The notes beneath the pieces are model-generated. The model was not told the DNA's origin. It worked only from the letters and a program-made list of their open reading frames with translations, and ran no database searches. A stretch of DNA of 64,000 nt from Pyrenopolyporus hunteri (taxonomy: Eukaryota; Ascomycota; Sordariomycetes; Xylariales; Hypoxylaceae), in assembly GCA_902806595.1 (NCBI GenBank), contig CADCXC010000004.1, forward strand, positions 992,001-1,056,000, written 5' to 3'. Of this stretch, positions 39,665-50,896 are shown piece by piece; position 1 is the first letter of the stretch, and every line of letters starts with the position of its first letter. Position numbers and translations under genes: made by a program.

Positions 39665-39942
39665 ATATTATTAAACGATAAAAGGGTCGTTAATTAATAA
39701 ATCGAAAGAAAAATATTATACGATTATTTAATATAAAAATTTATAAAAAAAATATTATATTTATTATATTTATTTATATAAAAGTATAATTAATTAATTT
39801 TATATTAATCGATATTTATATATTATTTTAAAATATATGTTTTAAATTTTCGTTGTTTAAAGTAACGAAGTATTTAATAAAAATATATTTATTATTATTA
39901 TCGTTACGATAAATTTTTTAATATAAAATTATATAATTATAA
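39665..39942 (-). repeat. LTR-like repeat, copy G
   Basis: A more diverged copy keeps AAAGGGTCGTTAATTAATAA at the left and TTTATTATTATTATCGTTAC near the right, with TTTTATATTAATCGATATTT between. Part of the middle is rearranged relative to copies A and D. Confidence 0.62.
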
Positions 39943-41329
39943 ATGTATTAATTATTATATTTTAATATTTTTTTTTATAAAAAAATAATTCGATTAATAA
40001 ATAACGTAAAAAATTATTTACGTTATAAATAATTTTTTTATTTAAAGGGATTTATTATTTAATTTTTAATTCGATTATATTATAATTACGTAATTTTATA
40101 AATTAATATTATTTTTTATAAGTTAACTTTTATTAATTATAAAAATTTCGAATATAATATTATATTTTTCTTTTAATTTAACGTTAATTAACTTTAACGA
40201 AAAAAAGTTTAATAACGAATGTAGCGTTATTTATAATTAATTTTAATAATAAAAATATTTTTTTTTTTAAAAAAAAACGTTATTAATTAAATTTATATTA
40301 AGTGATGTAATTTTATTTTAATTTTATTAAAAAGAAGATATTTATTATTATTTTAAATTTAAGTTTAACGATGTAGCGTAAATTGCGATATTTTGATTAT
40401 AATGTTTAAAATAACGATAATATTTTCGCTTTTTTTTTTTTTTTTTCTCGAAATTTTTAATTTTATATTAAACGGGAATAATAAAACGAATAAACTTCGA
40501 TAATTATTAATTAAATTAAATAATTATTTAATTTATTTATAATTTTAAATATATAAAAATACGATTAAATATATATATTAATTTAAACTTAAATATTTTT
40601 TTTATAATTTTTATATCTTTTATTAATAAATTTTAAAAATTATTAATAATAAATTAAAAAAAGAAAAAAAAATTATTAAATAATTTATAAATAATAATAT
40701 TTTTTTTTACTATTATAAATTATTCGTTTAATTTTTAATATACGATTATTATAAAAATCTTTTATTAATTATATTTTATAATATACGATTAATTAATATA
40801 ATAAAATCGAATATTCGAATTATTTTTCGAAGTTTAAAATTTAAATTCGAATATATATTTAATAAAATATTCATTATTTTTATAAACGTCGATCGCGTTT
40901 ATATAATTATTTTTAATAATAGAAATAAATATAAACGAATTCGATTTAAATGATTATATCGAATTAATAAAATTACGAAACGATAATTTTTTTATAAATT
41001 TAATTTCGTTAATAAAAACGAAACCATCGTTTCGAATATATTTTTTTTCGTAATTATTATTAAAATTAGTTAAACTTTTATATTTTTTAAATTTTAATTT
41101 ATAATAAATTAAATTTATAAAAATTCGATTTTTTTTTAAAAAATAATTAATATTAAAATTATTATCGATATATTTATTATTATTAAAATCGAATCGATTT
41201 TTATATTTTTCGAATTTTAATTTATAATAAATTAAATTTATAAAAGTTAAATATTTTTTTAAAATATCGTTAATATCGAAGATATTTACGTTATTAACTT
41301 TATTATTAAATTAATTATCGTTTTCGTTA

Positions 41330-41507
41330 TTATTTTTATTATTTTTTATATTATTATTATCGTTATTACTTTTATTATTATTTTTATTATTACTTTTATT
41401 ATTTTTTTCGTCGTTTTTTTTATCGTTTTTTTTGTCGTTTTTTTTATTATTTTTTTCGTCGCTTTTTTCGTCGTTTTTTTCGTCGTTACTTCGTCGTTTA
41501 TTAATAT
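41330..41507. repeat. T-rich tract of ATT and CGTCGTTTTTTT repeats
   Basis: Triplet-like ATT runs pass into 12-bp CGTCGTTTTTTT units, which repeat about six times. The plus strand is almost free of G outside CpG, so the tract is strongly strand-asymmetric. It may be the mutated remnant of a coding low-complexity region or a simple-sequence expansion. Confidence 0.6.
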
Positions 41508-43225
41508 TATTTTTTAAATTATTTAGTTTACATTTTTTATTAAATAACGATTTAAATTACGATTTAAATTTAAACGGTTTAATATTTTTATTTAATCGTA
41601 TTTAATATTTATTATTAACGAAAAATATTAATATCCCTTTAATTTTATAAATATATTCGTATTTTTTCGAGATAATATTATATATTTTAAAAAATTTTAA
41701 TACATTTTTATATAAAATTAATATACGATAAATATTAAAAAAACTTTAAACGAATCGAATTAAATAATACGTAGAAGGGATATTATAAAAGAGATTTAAT
41801 TATTAGTTATAATAATTAACGAAATATTTTTAATTAATATAATTATCATCGGATAATTTTTATATAATATAAATATAAAGTACGTATTAAAAATTATTAT
41901 AATTTATAAACGTTATATATTTCGAAAATATAAAAAATATCTTCGAATCGTAAATATAATATAAATTATAACGAAAAAAAATCTTATTATATTATTCGTT
42001 TCGGTTAAAGTCGTAATTTATTTAACTCGATATATATAAACGTATATCGTTTCGTATAAATTAACGTTTAATTTTTTTTTCGCGAAAAAGTATGTAATAT
42101 TTATCGACGAAGTAAACGTTTTTAATTAAATAATAATTTATAAGTTTTTATTATTTACGGGAAAATTTAAACGTTTTAAAAAACTTAAATATTTTTAATA
42201 ATTTATTTTTTTTAAATATATTTAATTTTCGAAAAATATAATAATTAAATAATTATATTCGTTAAAATTTATTAAAATAATTATTAATAAAAAAAATATA
42301 ATAATAAAAGATATATATATATATTCGATATTTTTTTAAATTTATATTTTTAATTATATAAATAAGGATAATAAAAAGATTTTTTAAATTATTTCTCGAA
42401 ATTTTTTTAACGACGGAGGTTTTTTTAATGATTCGAACGGTTTAAATATTTAGAAAAAATATTTTTTATTTCGTAAAATTAAATTATTTTTAATTAGATT
42501 AATATAATTATTTTTTTTTCGATTTTTAAATAAATATAAATTATTCGAAAAAATATTTTCTTTTAATTTTTTATCGTTACGTTAATAATTTTTAATTATA
42601 ATATAATAAATATAATATATTAAATAATATAAAATATTTTCGTCGTTTAAATCGTCGAAATATAATAATAAATCGTAGTTATATTTATAATTTAAGTAAG
42701 AAATTTCGATCCTTAAAATAATTTAATTATACGAGGAATTTAATGGTATAATTTTTTTAAAAGCGTTTATATTTAAATATTTAAATTTATTAATTTCGAT
42801 ATTATATATCGATAAAATCGACTCGTCGATTAAAAATATTAAATTAATAATTAAAGATAATATACCGTTAATTAAATATAATAAATCGTTAATTAAAGGC
42901 GGTAAATTATTTAGTAAAAAAAACGGATTAAATTTTTTTATAATTATATTAAACGGTAAAATATTTTTATTTTATTTTTTTTATTTTTTTTTTTATTTTT
43001 TTTTTTTCGATAATATATTACGTATATTAAATCGTAAAATTTAAATTTAATTACGTTGTAAATTTATAAAATATATAAAGTTACTTTTAATAATAATTAA
43101 TTAATAATTTTTATTATTTTATTTAAATATTTAAATAAATATTTAATTTAATTAATATTTTTTAATATTATATAATTAAATAAAAATATATATTAAATTA
43201 TATATATAATTTTAATAATTAAAAA

Positions 43226-43302
43226 TACGATATATCGCATTATATATTAAATAATACGGTAAAATAAAAATGAATGGCGGTTTAGCGGTTTCTAGGACTT
43301 CG
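43226..43302 (-). repeat. Right arm of 77-bp inverted repeat bounding the AT block
   Basis: This is the inverted partner of 13887-13963. The outer part retains TGAATGGCGGTTTAGCGGTT intact while the inner part is AT-converted. The composition change from AT-block to normal DNA happens within this arm. Confidence 0.85.
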
Positions 43303-43984
43303 TCTAACCTATAGGTACCTACCCAGGTACCTACCCAACCCGCTGTTAAGGTGGCCGTTGAATTTAGGTGCCTAAACTAACCTAACCAATGTAGGCCATA
43401 GTACGAAGTACAGCACATCTTATCCACTGAGCAATCCACTAACCCACTAATCCAACTACCTAGTCCACTGATTGACCGCTTCAAAACACCAACTTCGATT
43501 CTGCAAAACATCGTACAAGGATCTCACAGAACAACCCATAATACTAGGTATGAGGCCGATCCGAATAATCTATGGGTTCCCGCATCGTAAGGTTACATGG
43601 CGGGAAGCCGCATCGTCAATCTAGGAAATTAGGAGCTCGCGGTGATGCAAGTCGGCTAGGCTGAAGTCCTACGACGGCAGTTTCATGGGCGTCCTGATCC
43701 TGTTTTATTCTGGCGCCTGTTGCTATGGAAACCCGGACCTCCAACCAGCACGCTGTACACATCCCACATCCTGCGAGAACATTATTATTATGTGCCTGTG
43801 TACGTCCATCCGTACACATCCCACCTACTTCCCCCCACCATGGCGCTCTCGCCTTTTCGCACATAACTGTCATAAGGTCACGCATACCGTACATTCCAGT
43901 CAGCCCGTCGATCTCGCCCGTTACCAACCATTCATATCGTGAATGTCTTTCAGCCTTGCTTAGAGCAAGGCGTTCATACCAGAT
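43303..43984. promoter_or_regulatory. Upstream region of membrane-protein gene
   Basis: Ordinary-composition DNA runs from the AT block to the first exon of the membrane-protein gene. It opens with TAGGTACCTACCCAGGTACC repeats at about 43312-43337. Antisense open frames across 43616-44311 overlap the first exons on the opposite strand and look like shadows. Confidence 0.45.
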
Positions 43985-46133
43985 ATGGGCTCTCAGCAAC
44001 CCTACATGTACGAAGCCGAAAGGCGCGACTCGAGATCCCCCGAGAAGCCGTTCGATCCCAAGGCCATAACACGAGCGAGTTGGGAGCCGAAGCCAAAGAA
44101 GAAAACGAAGCACACTGGTCCTCTCATCTCTTTTGGCCGACACCCCGAGTAAGTCATCAAGTAAATAACTGAAGTAAATACGTGCATGAGCATCATGGCT
44201 AATATAATACCTATCCAAAGTGCGCAAGCCGTACCGGCTGGCCGAACCTCGCAGTACAGGCCCATGAGCAGCACTACGAAATGGTGGATTAAGTTTATGA
44301 GATCCGTGCAATTATTCTTTCGCATCCTCGAGATGATCGGGGGTGGTTGTTTGCTTACACTTATGATTCTAATCTCCAAGGTCGACCCCCTCACTTCTTG
44401 GGTCATGAGAATTACGGTATGCTGTTTTGTTCGCCAGTCTCCCCATTGGCAATTCTGCTAACAATGATATACAGCCTGGCGTCGTAGCCATTAGTTGTGT
44501 GTACGCCATTTGGCATCTCATAAGACCTGCCGGTTCAAGGCCGCCCGCTTCATCGGCCGCCTACCAGATGTTCGCCGGTGTCATGGACTTGGCTGTCATA
44601 CCGCTGTACGCCTTCGGCGTCATCGCTGTGGTCAACCACCGCACCGAGTGGGAACTCATCGTGACCGCCTCACCGGAGCTCACCGATATCCTCATCCAGA
44701 GCGAGTACTTCACGCTCATCTGCGCCATCGGCTTGCACGCGATCTCGCTCGGCATCTCCATCTGGCTGGGTCTGATGTTCCGACGAATCGCCAACATGCC
44801 GCCGGACATGAACCCGCTCGAATCGCACCTCACATCCCGCGTGAAGCAACACAAGCGCAACAAGTCGTCCGTCGCAACGAGCTACACCGCCGTCTCGGAC
44901 GACTCGAAGCGTCTCTCCACGCCCCTCGAGAACTACCGCCACTCCGGCGCGCCGTACGAAGACCTCTCGCGCCCGCCCAGCATCCCCTTCATGCACACGC
45001 GCTCGGGCTCCCGGGACTCGTTCGACTCCTCCAAGCGGGACTCGCGCTGCGACCTGCCCAGCAGGCAGTACCAGATCACGCCGGGCAACTCGCCGCGCGC
45101 CAGCGTCGCGGACCTGAAGCGGCTCTCGACGCCGCGCCTCGCCCAGCGCGGGAGCTACACCGAGGTCCCGCTCCACGAGACCGTGGGCGTGACCACACCG
45201 CCCCACTCCTCCTCTTCTTCCTCGCGACCCAGCAGCATCACCATCGCGCCGACGCCCGTGCCGCCGGACCAGCAGCCGACCAACGCGTCGCCCACGCGCA
45301 TCGCCAAGTTCACCGAGTCCTGGTACGCGTCGGAATCGCTCATCAACCGCACGCAGGAGCGGCAGCGCGCCCTCGACGCGCGCGAGCGCCGCAGCGCCAA
45401 CGCCGCCTCTAACCCCCGCTCCTCCCGGCAGTACGAGGCCCTGAGCCAGCGGTACGACTTCGCCGACTCGGACGACGACGACGACGACCGCGAGAACATG
45501 ATGCGGCCCGACCGCGACGACTACGGGTACGCGTACAACTCCGACGGCGACGTAGACGGTGATGTGGACGTCCCGAGCAGCCCGATCGACGTCATGGGAC
45601 ACCTCCGCCCCAACCCGCTGCGCCTGAACCCCGCGTCGCCGCCGAAGAAGGCCGAGGTCGTGGGCCGGCAGAAGACCCCGTTCCGCGACCCGGCGCTCGC
45701 GGAGGTCAGCAGCAACGCGCGCGGCGCGAGCGGCGGCGGCGGCGGCGGCGGCGGCGGGGGGGATATCGTCGACGAGAAACCGGCGCGCGCCCCGTCGTTC
45801 TGGCGCAGGAGCCTGACGGTCGGCAAGGATCGCGGCGCGGCCGCGGCCGCGGCGGGCGGCGGGCGGAATAGGGACTCGTCGATCCAGCCGGACGGCGATT
45901 TCTACTCCAAGCCGTACGGCGAGTTGAAGCCTGCTACGCCGCCGGTTATGATCGGGGGTGCGGGTGCGAGCACGGGTGGACGCCAGGTTTCGTCCGGTAA
46001 TGATTACGGCGATTTGGGCGGCGGGAATGGGGGTGCGTGGCGCAGGAATGTGAGTGGGAAGATTGCGGAGGAGGGCTTGGCTGGAGGGGAGAATCGCAGG
46101 TATTCGAGGTATAGTATCTTGAATGAGGATTGA
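43985..46133 (+). CDS. Uncharacterised fungal four-helix membrane protein with long disordered C-terminal tail
   Basis: I model three exons, 43985-44148, 44221-44416 and 44475-46133, with introns of 72 and 58 nt (GTAAGT...AAAG; GTATGC...ACAG), giving 672 residues. The first exon encodes MGSQQPYMYEAERRD and ends in GPLISFGRHPD, which reads smoothly into AQAVPAGRTSQYRPMS after splicing. Four hydrophobic helices are visible at about 86-107, 121-137, 152-174 and 197-222. The remaining ~440 residues are rich in Ser, Arg, Pro and Gly, with an Asp run (DSDDDDDD) and a poly-Gly tract encoded at about 45731-45760. I recall similar proteins as conserved and uncharacterised in filamentous ascomycetes. 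I cannot assign a substrate or role. The tail has many Ser-Arg/Lys sites that could be phosphorylated. It converges on PMS1. Confidence 0.82.
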
Positions 46134-46861
46134 GGTTGAGGGGGGCTGGGAAGGCCGGTTGGAGTTGTTGCGGTCTTTTGATTTTTTTTTTTTATCCTCC
46201 GTATCACGGATAGGGGGAACGGATGGTTGACCGGATGAGTGGACGGTCGGATGTATGGATGGACGGGGTCGAGATAATAGCGCAGGGGAGTGTGTGTGTG
46301 TGTGATTGTGCGATTGATACCGATGTATGCGAGATGATTCACGGGTGTAATATTAGAATACCAAGGTAAGGCACATGAAGCTGGGACTGGAACTGGGAAC
46401 TGGCTAAGTTAGGATTTTGGTTTCAAGGCCATAATGATAACTATTGCATTTACATGAGATCCCTTTAAGGTGAACGTGATATGTCGGTGTGTCGTATATG
46501 GGTAGGTAGTCTAGGTACGCATTCTTACTATAAAGGCCTCCTTATTTCGACAATAACGACCCGAAGTCATCTAGAAGAGAAAAGCTTGTTTATTCTAACA
46601 CTACGCCGCCTACCCCCATGCACCTTTCCGAGACCTGGATTTGAAGACAAGGGGCTGCAATAAATACCATCCATTCCTACGCACATTCTAGTCAAGACGC
46701 TTCCGCTCTCCATGGAAAGGGGTATATCCATAAACAATACAAGCATGACAGCAACCCCATTGCCAAGCGCCGGAATAATGCAGCATATCTGTAGAGTCGG
46801 AAACCTCAAGTAAGTACCGCACTCTTAACACTGGTCGGATATATGTACAAACTACCCCATC
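46134..46861. other. Convergent 3' intergenic region
   Basis: The stops of the membrane-protein gene and PMS1 face each other over 728 bp. It holds a T run at about 46179-46192 and a (GT)n microsatellite at about 46290-46304. Short open frames here have no conserved features. Confidence 0.5.
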
Positions 46862-49800
46862 TCACTCTTTCCCCCTAACGTACGCCGCCCAATCCGTCGA
46901 CACCGCCCTCTCGCCATCGAGGCCATCGCCCTCCCTCCACGCCATATCCGTCCACGCGCCGAGGCCGCACAGATGGCGCATGGTCGGGCGGCCGTGGGGG
47001 CAGTTCCAGGGCTTGTCGAGCTCGCCCATGTGGCGGACGAGCTTCTCCATCTGCTTGACGGTCAGGGACTTGCCGATCATGACGCTGCTGCGGCAGGCGC
47101 GCATGGCGAACATCTTGCGGACCTTGGAGGGCCGGGGGATGGCGCTCTTCGACGCGGACTGGTGGTCTGTCAGGATCGAGATGAGCTCCTCGAGGTCCGC
47201 GAGCGAGAAGGTGGTTTCGCGGCTGAGTGGTAGGCTGAGGAGCTGGCAGCGGGACCCGACGGGTTTGTCGCCGCTCTCGTCCATGGTCACGATGAAGCCG
47301 TTCGCTTCGAGGGCTTCTAGGTTCTCCTTAATCACTTCCTCCTCAAGAGCCGTGAGCTCGAGCGTCTTGGGTTGGACTAGTCGCTGGGATTGCACAACTG
47401 TGTTGGCCTGAAGCCGCTCAAAGTTATATTTCTCATCGGTTGCGTGCTGATCGATAATGAATAGCTCGTCATCTCTATCGCCCTTCTCCTCGCTGCCGGG
47501 ATCACTTTTTGCTGGACGAACCGCTATGATGAAGCCTAGGTTAAATTGCCCTATGATCTTCATCCTACCAAAATCGGCTTTCGATATCGTTAGCGACAGC
47601 TTCTCCTCAGCATCTTCGGCATCAAGTCTTTCCGCAGCAGGTTTAGATCCTATTGATAAGGAAGTATCTTTAAGATAGTCCTGATGTGCGGCTAGGGCGT
47701 TTCGTATATGTTTTTCGTCTATTCGTAGCGTTTGAAGTAAACAGATAGTCGAATCCTTTTTCTTCGCGCTCCCCTTTACAAAGCTTTGCGTTCGTTTTTG
47801 AGTCTCTTCGGAAACCGTAGGCTCTAAATCCTGAGTTGGATCAACTGCATCCTGCGGCTTAACTTCGTCCTGCATTTCTTCGGCCTGCTCATCTGAATTG
47901 TCATCGTTTAATGATCGGGCCGGAGATGGTGACGGCGCGTCTTGTATTTGATCATCATCATTGGATTTAGGGGACGACTTGTCGGATTCAGCGCCTCGTC
48001 CTATATCACTCTCTGGGACAACTTCGTTCTGAGTAGACTCTTCATCTTCGTTGTCCTGCTCATCGTCGTTATCTCCCACAAATAACTGCTCACTGGAGTC
48101 AGAATCCTCATCCTCTGGAGGATCCGCAGTTTCCGGCGTAATTTCAATATTAGCTGGGCCGCTCTGCTTTGACTGCGAATACGCCGCAAACATTTGAGTG
48201 AGACGCCCGCCAAACGAAGGCTTCGGGGCCACCTCTTTGGTTACACGCCGCCTCGTTGACGGTCCACGGGTTCCATCTTCTCCCATACGCTGCTTTTTCA
48301 GAGGAGAACCGATGATGCTAGTGACGGTATGGTCTCCTACCGTAATAGTAGCCACTTCCGGTGCCGATCGTTTCAAGGTTGCAGATGAGCTAGCTCTACT
48401 CGTCCTGACGTCCGATAGACGAGACGAGGTAGATACGGCTGGTATGGGTGGCTCAATTACCTCTCGAGCGTCTGATGCAGGACTACTGTTGCGTCTGGTT
48501 CTTTTAGACCTGCTCAACTCTGCTAGTTGTGCACGGAAATCTTCTCCGCTAGGCGGCACCGCCTGAGGCGAGGAAGGGGATGGTGGATCGCGAGTATTGC
48601 TCTCGGAATGGTCGTCTCCGTCTTCCGTATATCTCTTTGCGAATTCTGAGAAAATGTGTCCCTTTGATACCGTATTTTCTTGCTCATGGTCGTCGGGCTC
48701 ATCGGCAATCATTGGGGAGGCGTCGGTGCTCGGCTCTGATTTCTGGCTGGTCCGTCGACTCATTAAGCTAAGGGCTCGGCCATCACGAGCAGGTGACTTA
48801 GCTGAGACTGAGCTTGTTGGGGCGGATCCGCTCGCAGGTTCGTCGTCTTCAGGGTCATCTAGGCGTTCTGCATCCTCTTCCGGATCTACGGATATAGAAC
48901 CTTGCTGAGACCTAGCCTCGACGGATATGGAACGCTTCGAGCCGACTTCGGAGAAGGGTGTATTATGTCTACTGAGAGAAGGTTTCTTAAAAAGAGTCTG
49001 TTTCGACCCCGATAATTGGGAAGTCGGTAACGCGTAGTCTTGAGATTCGAATAAAGCGATGAGAGACTCCCTAAGATTGTCAAGCATCCGTGTCTGGTCG
49101 TGTAGGAGAATTGTGCGCTTATCGGGGCTAACATTAACATCATATAAATGAGTGTCAAGTTGGATATCAGCGAAGATGAAAGGAGATTGAGAGGCATTGT
49201 AAGATTTATACACCTCGTTGAATACTTTGGCGAATTGCGGTAGGCCGCAGGGACGACCGTTCACGAAGAACATTTGCCTATCGGGGGTCTGCCGGCCTTC
49301 CCCGTGAGCAGGTCGGGATACATGTCCCTTGACACGAATCTCGTGGACGTTCTTGTCTCCCTGCGTGCTCCATCTCTGACCTGGTGCGCTTGTCGGTTCT
49401 AACTCGAGCTTCAAGTCGAGAGGAATAAGGACGGTTAGGGTCTTCGCTCCAAACACGTTGACGATGTTTTCCCGAGTAGTCTGGTTTCCCTTGGTAGAGA
49501 ATAGTACCATTCGCTTGCCTTTGTTCGGCTGTTGAGACACGGAAAATTTGAGGCCTGTCTGGATGCAGGCGTACTGGTTGAGAACGCCAATGACTTTATT
49601 CCACTCCCTTTTGATATTCCGTTCTAACTCACGGCGACGAACGGGCAAATTGTGGAAGAGCCCTTCGACCGTTACTGTAGTGCCTTTCTGAGCCGCTACC
49701 ATGCTTATGCTCCGAAGCTTCCCAGAGGTTTCGAATTCTAGCTTCGAACCCTTTGGGGCATCTGACGCAAGACATGTCGTCACTGTGAATTTAGACAATG

Positions 49801-50242
49801 CGCATAGGGACGATAGAGCTTCTCCTCGGAAACCGAATGTCTGAAGAGAGGCAAGATCTGCGTAAGTGGATAGTTTAGAGGTATAGTGCTTTAGCGCCAA
49901 TGTCTCGTAATTCTGTTTTGATATACCCGAGCCATTGTCCTGGACTTCGATAGAATCCAAACCTTGATTCTTGAAGCGAACCTCTTTGGATAGACGTTCT
50001 ATTAGTAATGGAATAGCGAGAGCGAGTTAAGAGTAGCGAGGGATACGAACCGATGTTTGTGGCCCCGGCGTCTAAACTGTTCTCGACTAGCTCCTTTACC
50101 ACGGAACATAAGTCGACGATGACTTGGCCAGATTGGATTTGGTGGATCTTGGGAAAAGACTCAGCACTTTGTGTCATATAATCATTGAAGGTGTCAGGAT
50201 GTTACTCACAGTCCGGGCCTCAATAGCTTTAATGGTCGCCAT
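46862..50242 (-). CDS. PMS1: DNA mismatch repair protein Pms1 (MutL homologue, MutL-alpha subunit)
   Basis: Three exons, 50242-50210, 50147-50051 and 49983-46862, with introns of 62 and 67 nt, give 1083 residues. The tiny first exon encodes MATIKAIEART, and the second restores TIHQIQSGQV and the GHKL ATPase start. ATPase motifs: KELVENSLDAGAT (E30, N34), DNGSGI at 59-64 and FGFRGEAL at 93-100. A long acidic, disordered linker (~350-790) follows. The C-terminal endonuclease domain shows GQFNLGFIIA, the metal-binding DQHATDEKYNFE at 888-899, ACRSS near 1006 and CPHGRPTMRHL at about 1038-1048. All active-site motifs are intact, so the protein should nick DNA in mismatch repair as Pms1-Mlh1. A foldback element lies 655 bp upstream of the start. 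Confidence 0.95.
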
Positions 50243-50894
50243 CACCAGGGATGATTCACTATCTTAACAATCTGGCCGTTGGTAGATGAGATTCAGGGAG
50301 GACGCCCTGATCATGATATCCTCAGATTGGCACAATCCATCTGACTAGGTACCTATGTAGGTACCCACCACGACTCTTCGCTGCCGATAAAGTATATGGA
50401 GAGAGCCTCGGGATTCTAGTTCGATTCTAGTTCGATTCTTCAGCCTCGTCGCGTCATGTCTTCTTGGGTTTAAATGGGAAACGCGTCAAAGGTACTTAGA
50501 GTGTGGCGTACCCGATAAAGTGGCGTTTCTGATGCTTAAGTAATTTTGCTTGGTTCAAACGGTGGCTGATGTAAGTGACCGAATACTTGTGCACTTCGAT
50601 TTACATATGTGAGGACCGTTGAAATTGTACAGTACCTACCTAGGTAGGTACCTAGACTTAGGTTCGTCTCACTTATCCTTATAGAAGAACTCTAAAGAAT
50701 TAAAGGCTTTTACTATAGCTAACGACATACGTTAGCTAATTGTAAAGGAAGAGTTTCGTATAAAAATGATTTAAAGTGCGTAGTGTTTAGATTCTTGCAC
50801 GTGGGTTGTAGACTTCAATTGCTAAGGGGGTAATACAAATACAAGTCCGAGCATTGAAACGGACCCCGAACCCATAAGGCTGAAGTATTTTATG
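50243..50894. promoter_or_regulatory. PMS1 upstream region
   Basis: These 652 bp lie between the PMS1 start and the 1.09-kb inverted-repeat element. It holds TACCTACCTAGGTAGGTACC at about 50634-50653 and a shorter copy at 50347-50363, plus an exact 12-bp duplication TCTAGTTCGATT near 50413-50437. No gene is visible. Confidence 0.45.
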
Positions 50895-50896
50895 TA

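Larger units (their letters stand above)
13887..43302. mobile_element. RIP-mutated AT-rich block bounded by 77-bp inverted repeats
   Basis: About 29.4 kb of extremely AT-rich sequence has sharp edges. It holds no open frame of 60 codons or more on either strand, while the flanks are gene-dense. Most surviving C and G are in CpG, while CpA, CpT and CpC are scarce, the expected end state of repeat-induced point mutation, which converts C to T mainly outside CpG. The two ends form an ungapped 77-bp inverted repeat. The interior contains LTR-like repeats, an inverted-repeat element and minisatellites, listed separately. I infer a heterochromatic nest of dead transposons, or one large element with later insertions. 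No transposase, reverse transcriptase or recombinase can be read through the mutations, so the class is open. Confidence 0.85.

Noticed and set aside
13887..43302. AT block as a centromere
   Set aside because: Ascomycete RIP-type centromeres are usually much longer. A 29-kb block with matching inverted ends between housekeeping genes fits a transposon nest better. CENP-A mapping would decide.
13887..43302. AT block as a Starship-type giant element
   Set aside because: No tyrosine recombinase or cargo gene can be read, and Starship terminal repeats are normally shorter. The idea is left open but unsupported.
43616..44311. 231-codon minus-strand open frame across the first exons of the membrane-protein gene
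   Set aside because: It overlaps two sense exons and their introns, and no conserved motif is visible.
44670..45602. 310-codon minus-strand open frame opposite the membrane-protein gene
   Set aside because: Its Val/Arg/Gly-rich product is what the opposite strand of a G+C-rich Ser/Arg/Asp coding region gives. The sense strand has spliced, family-like sequence.
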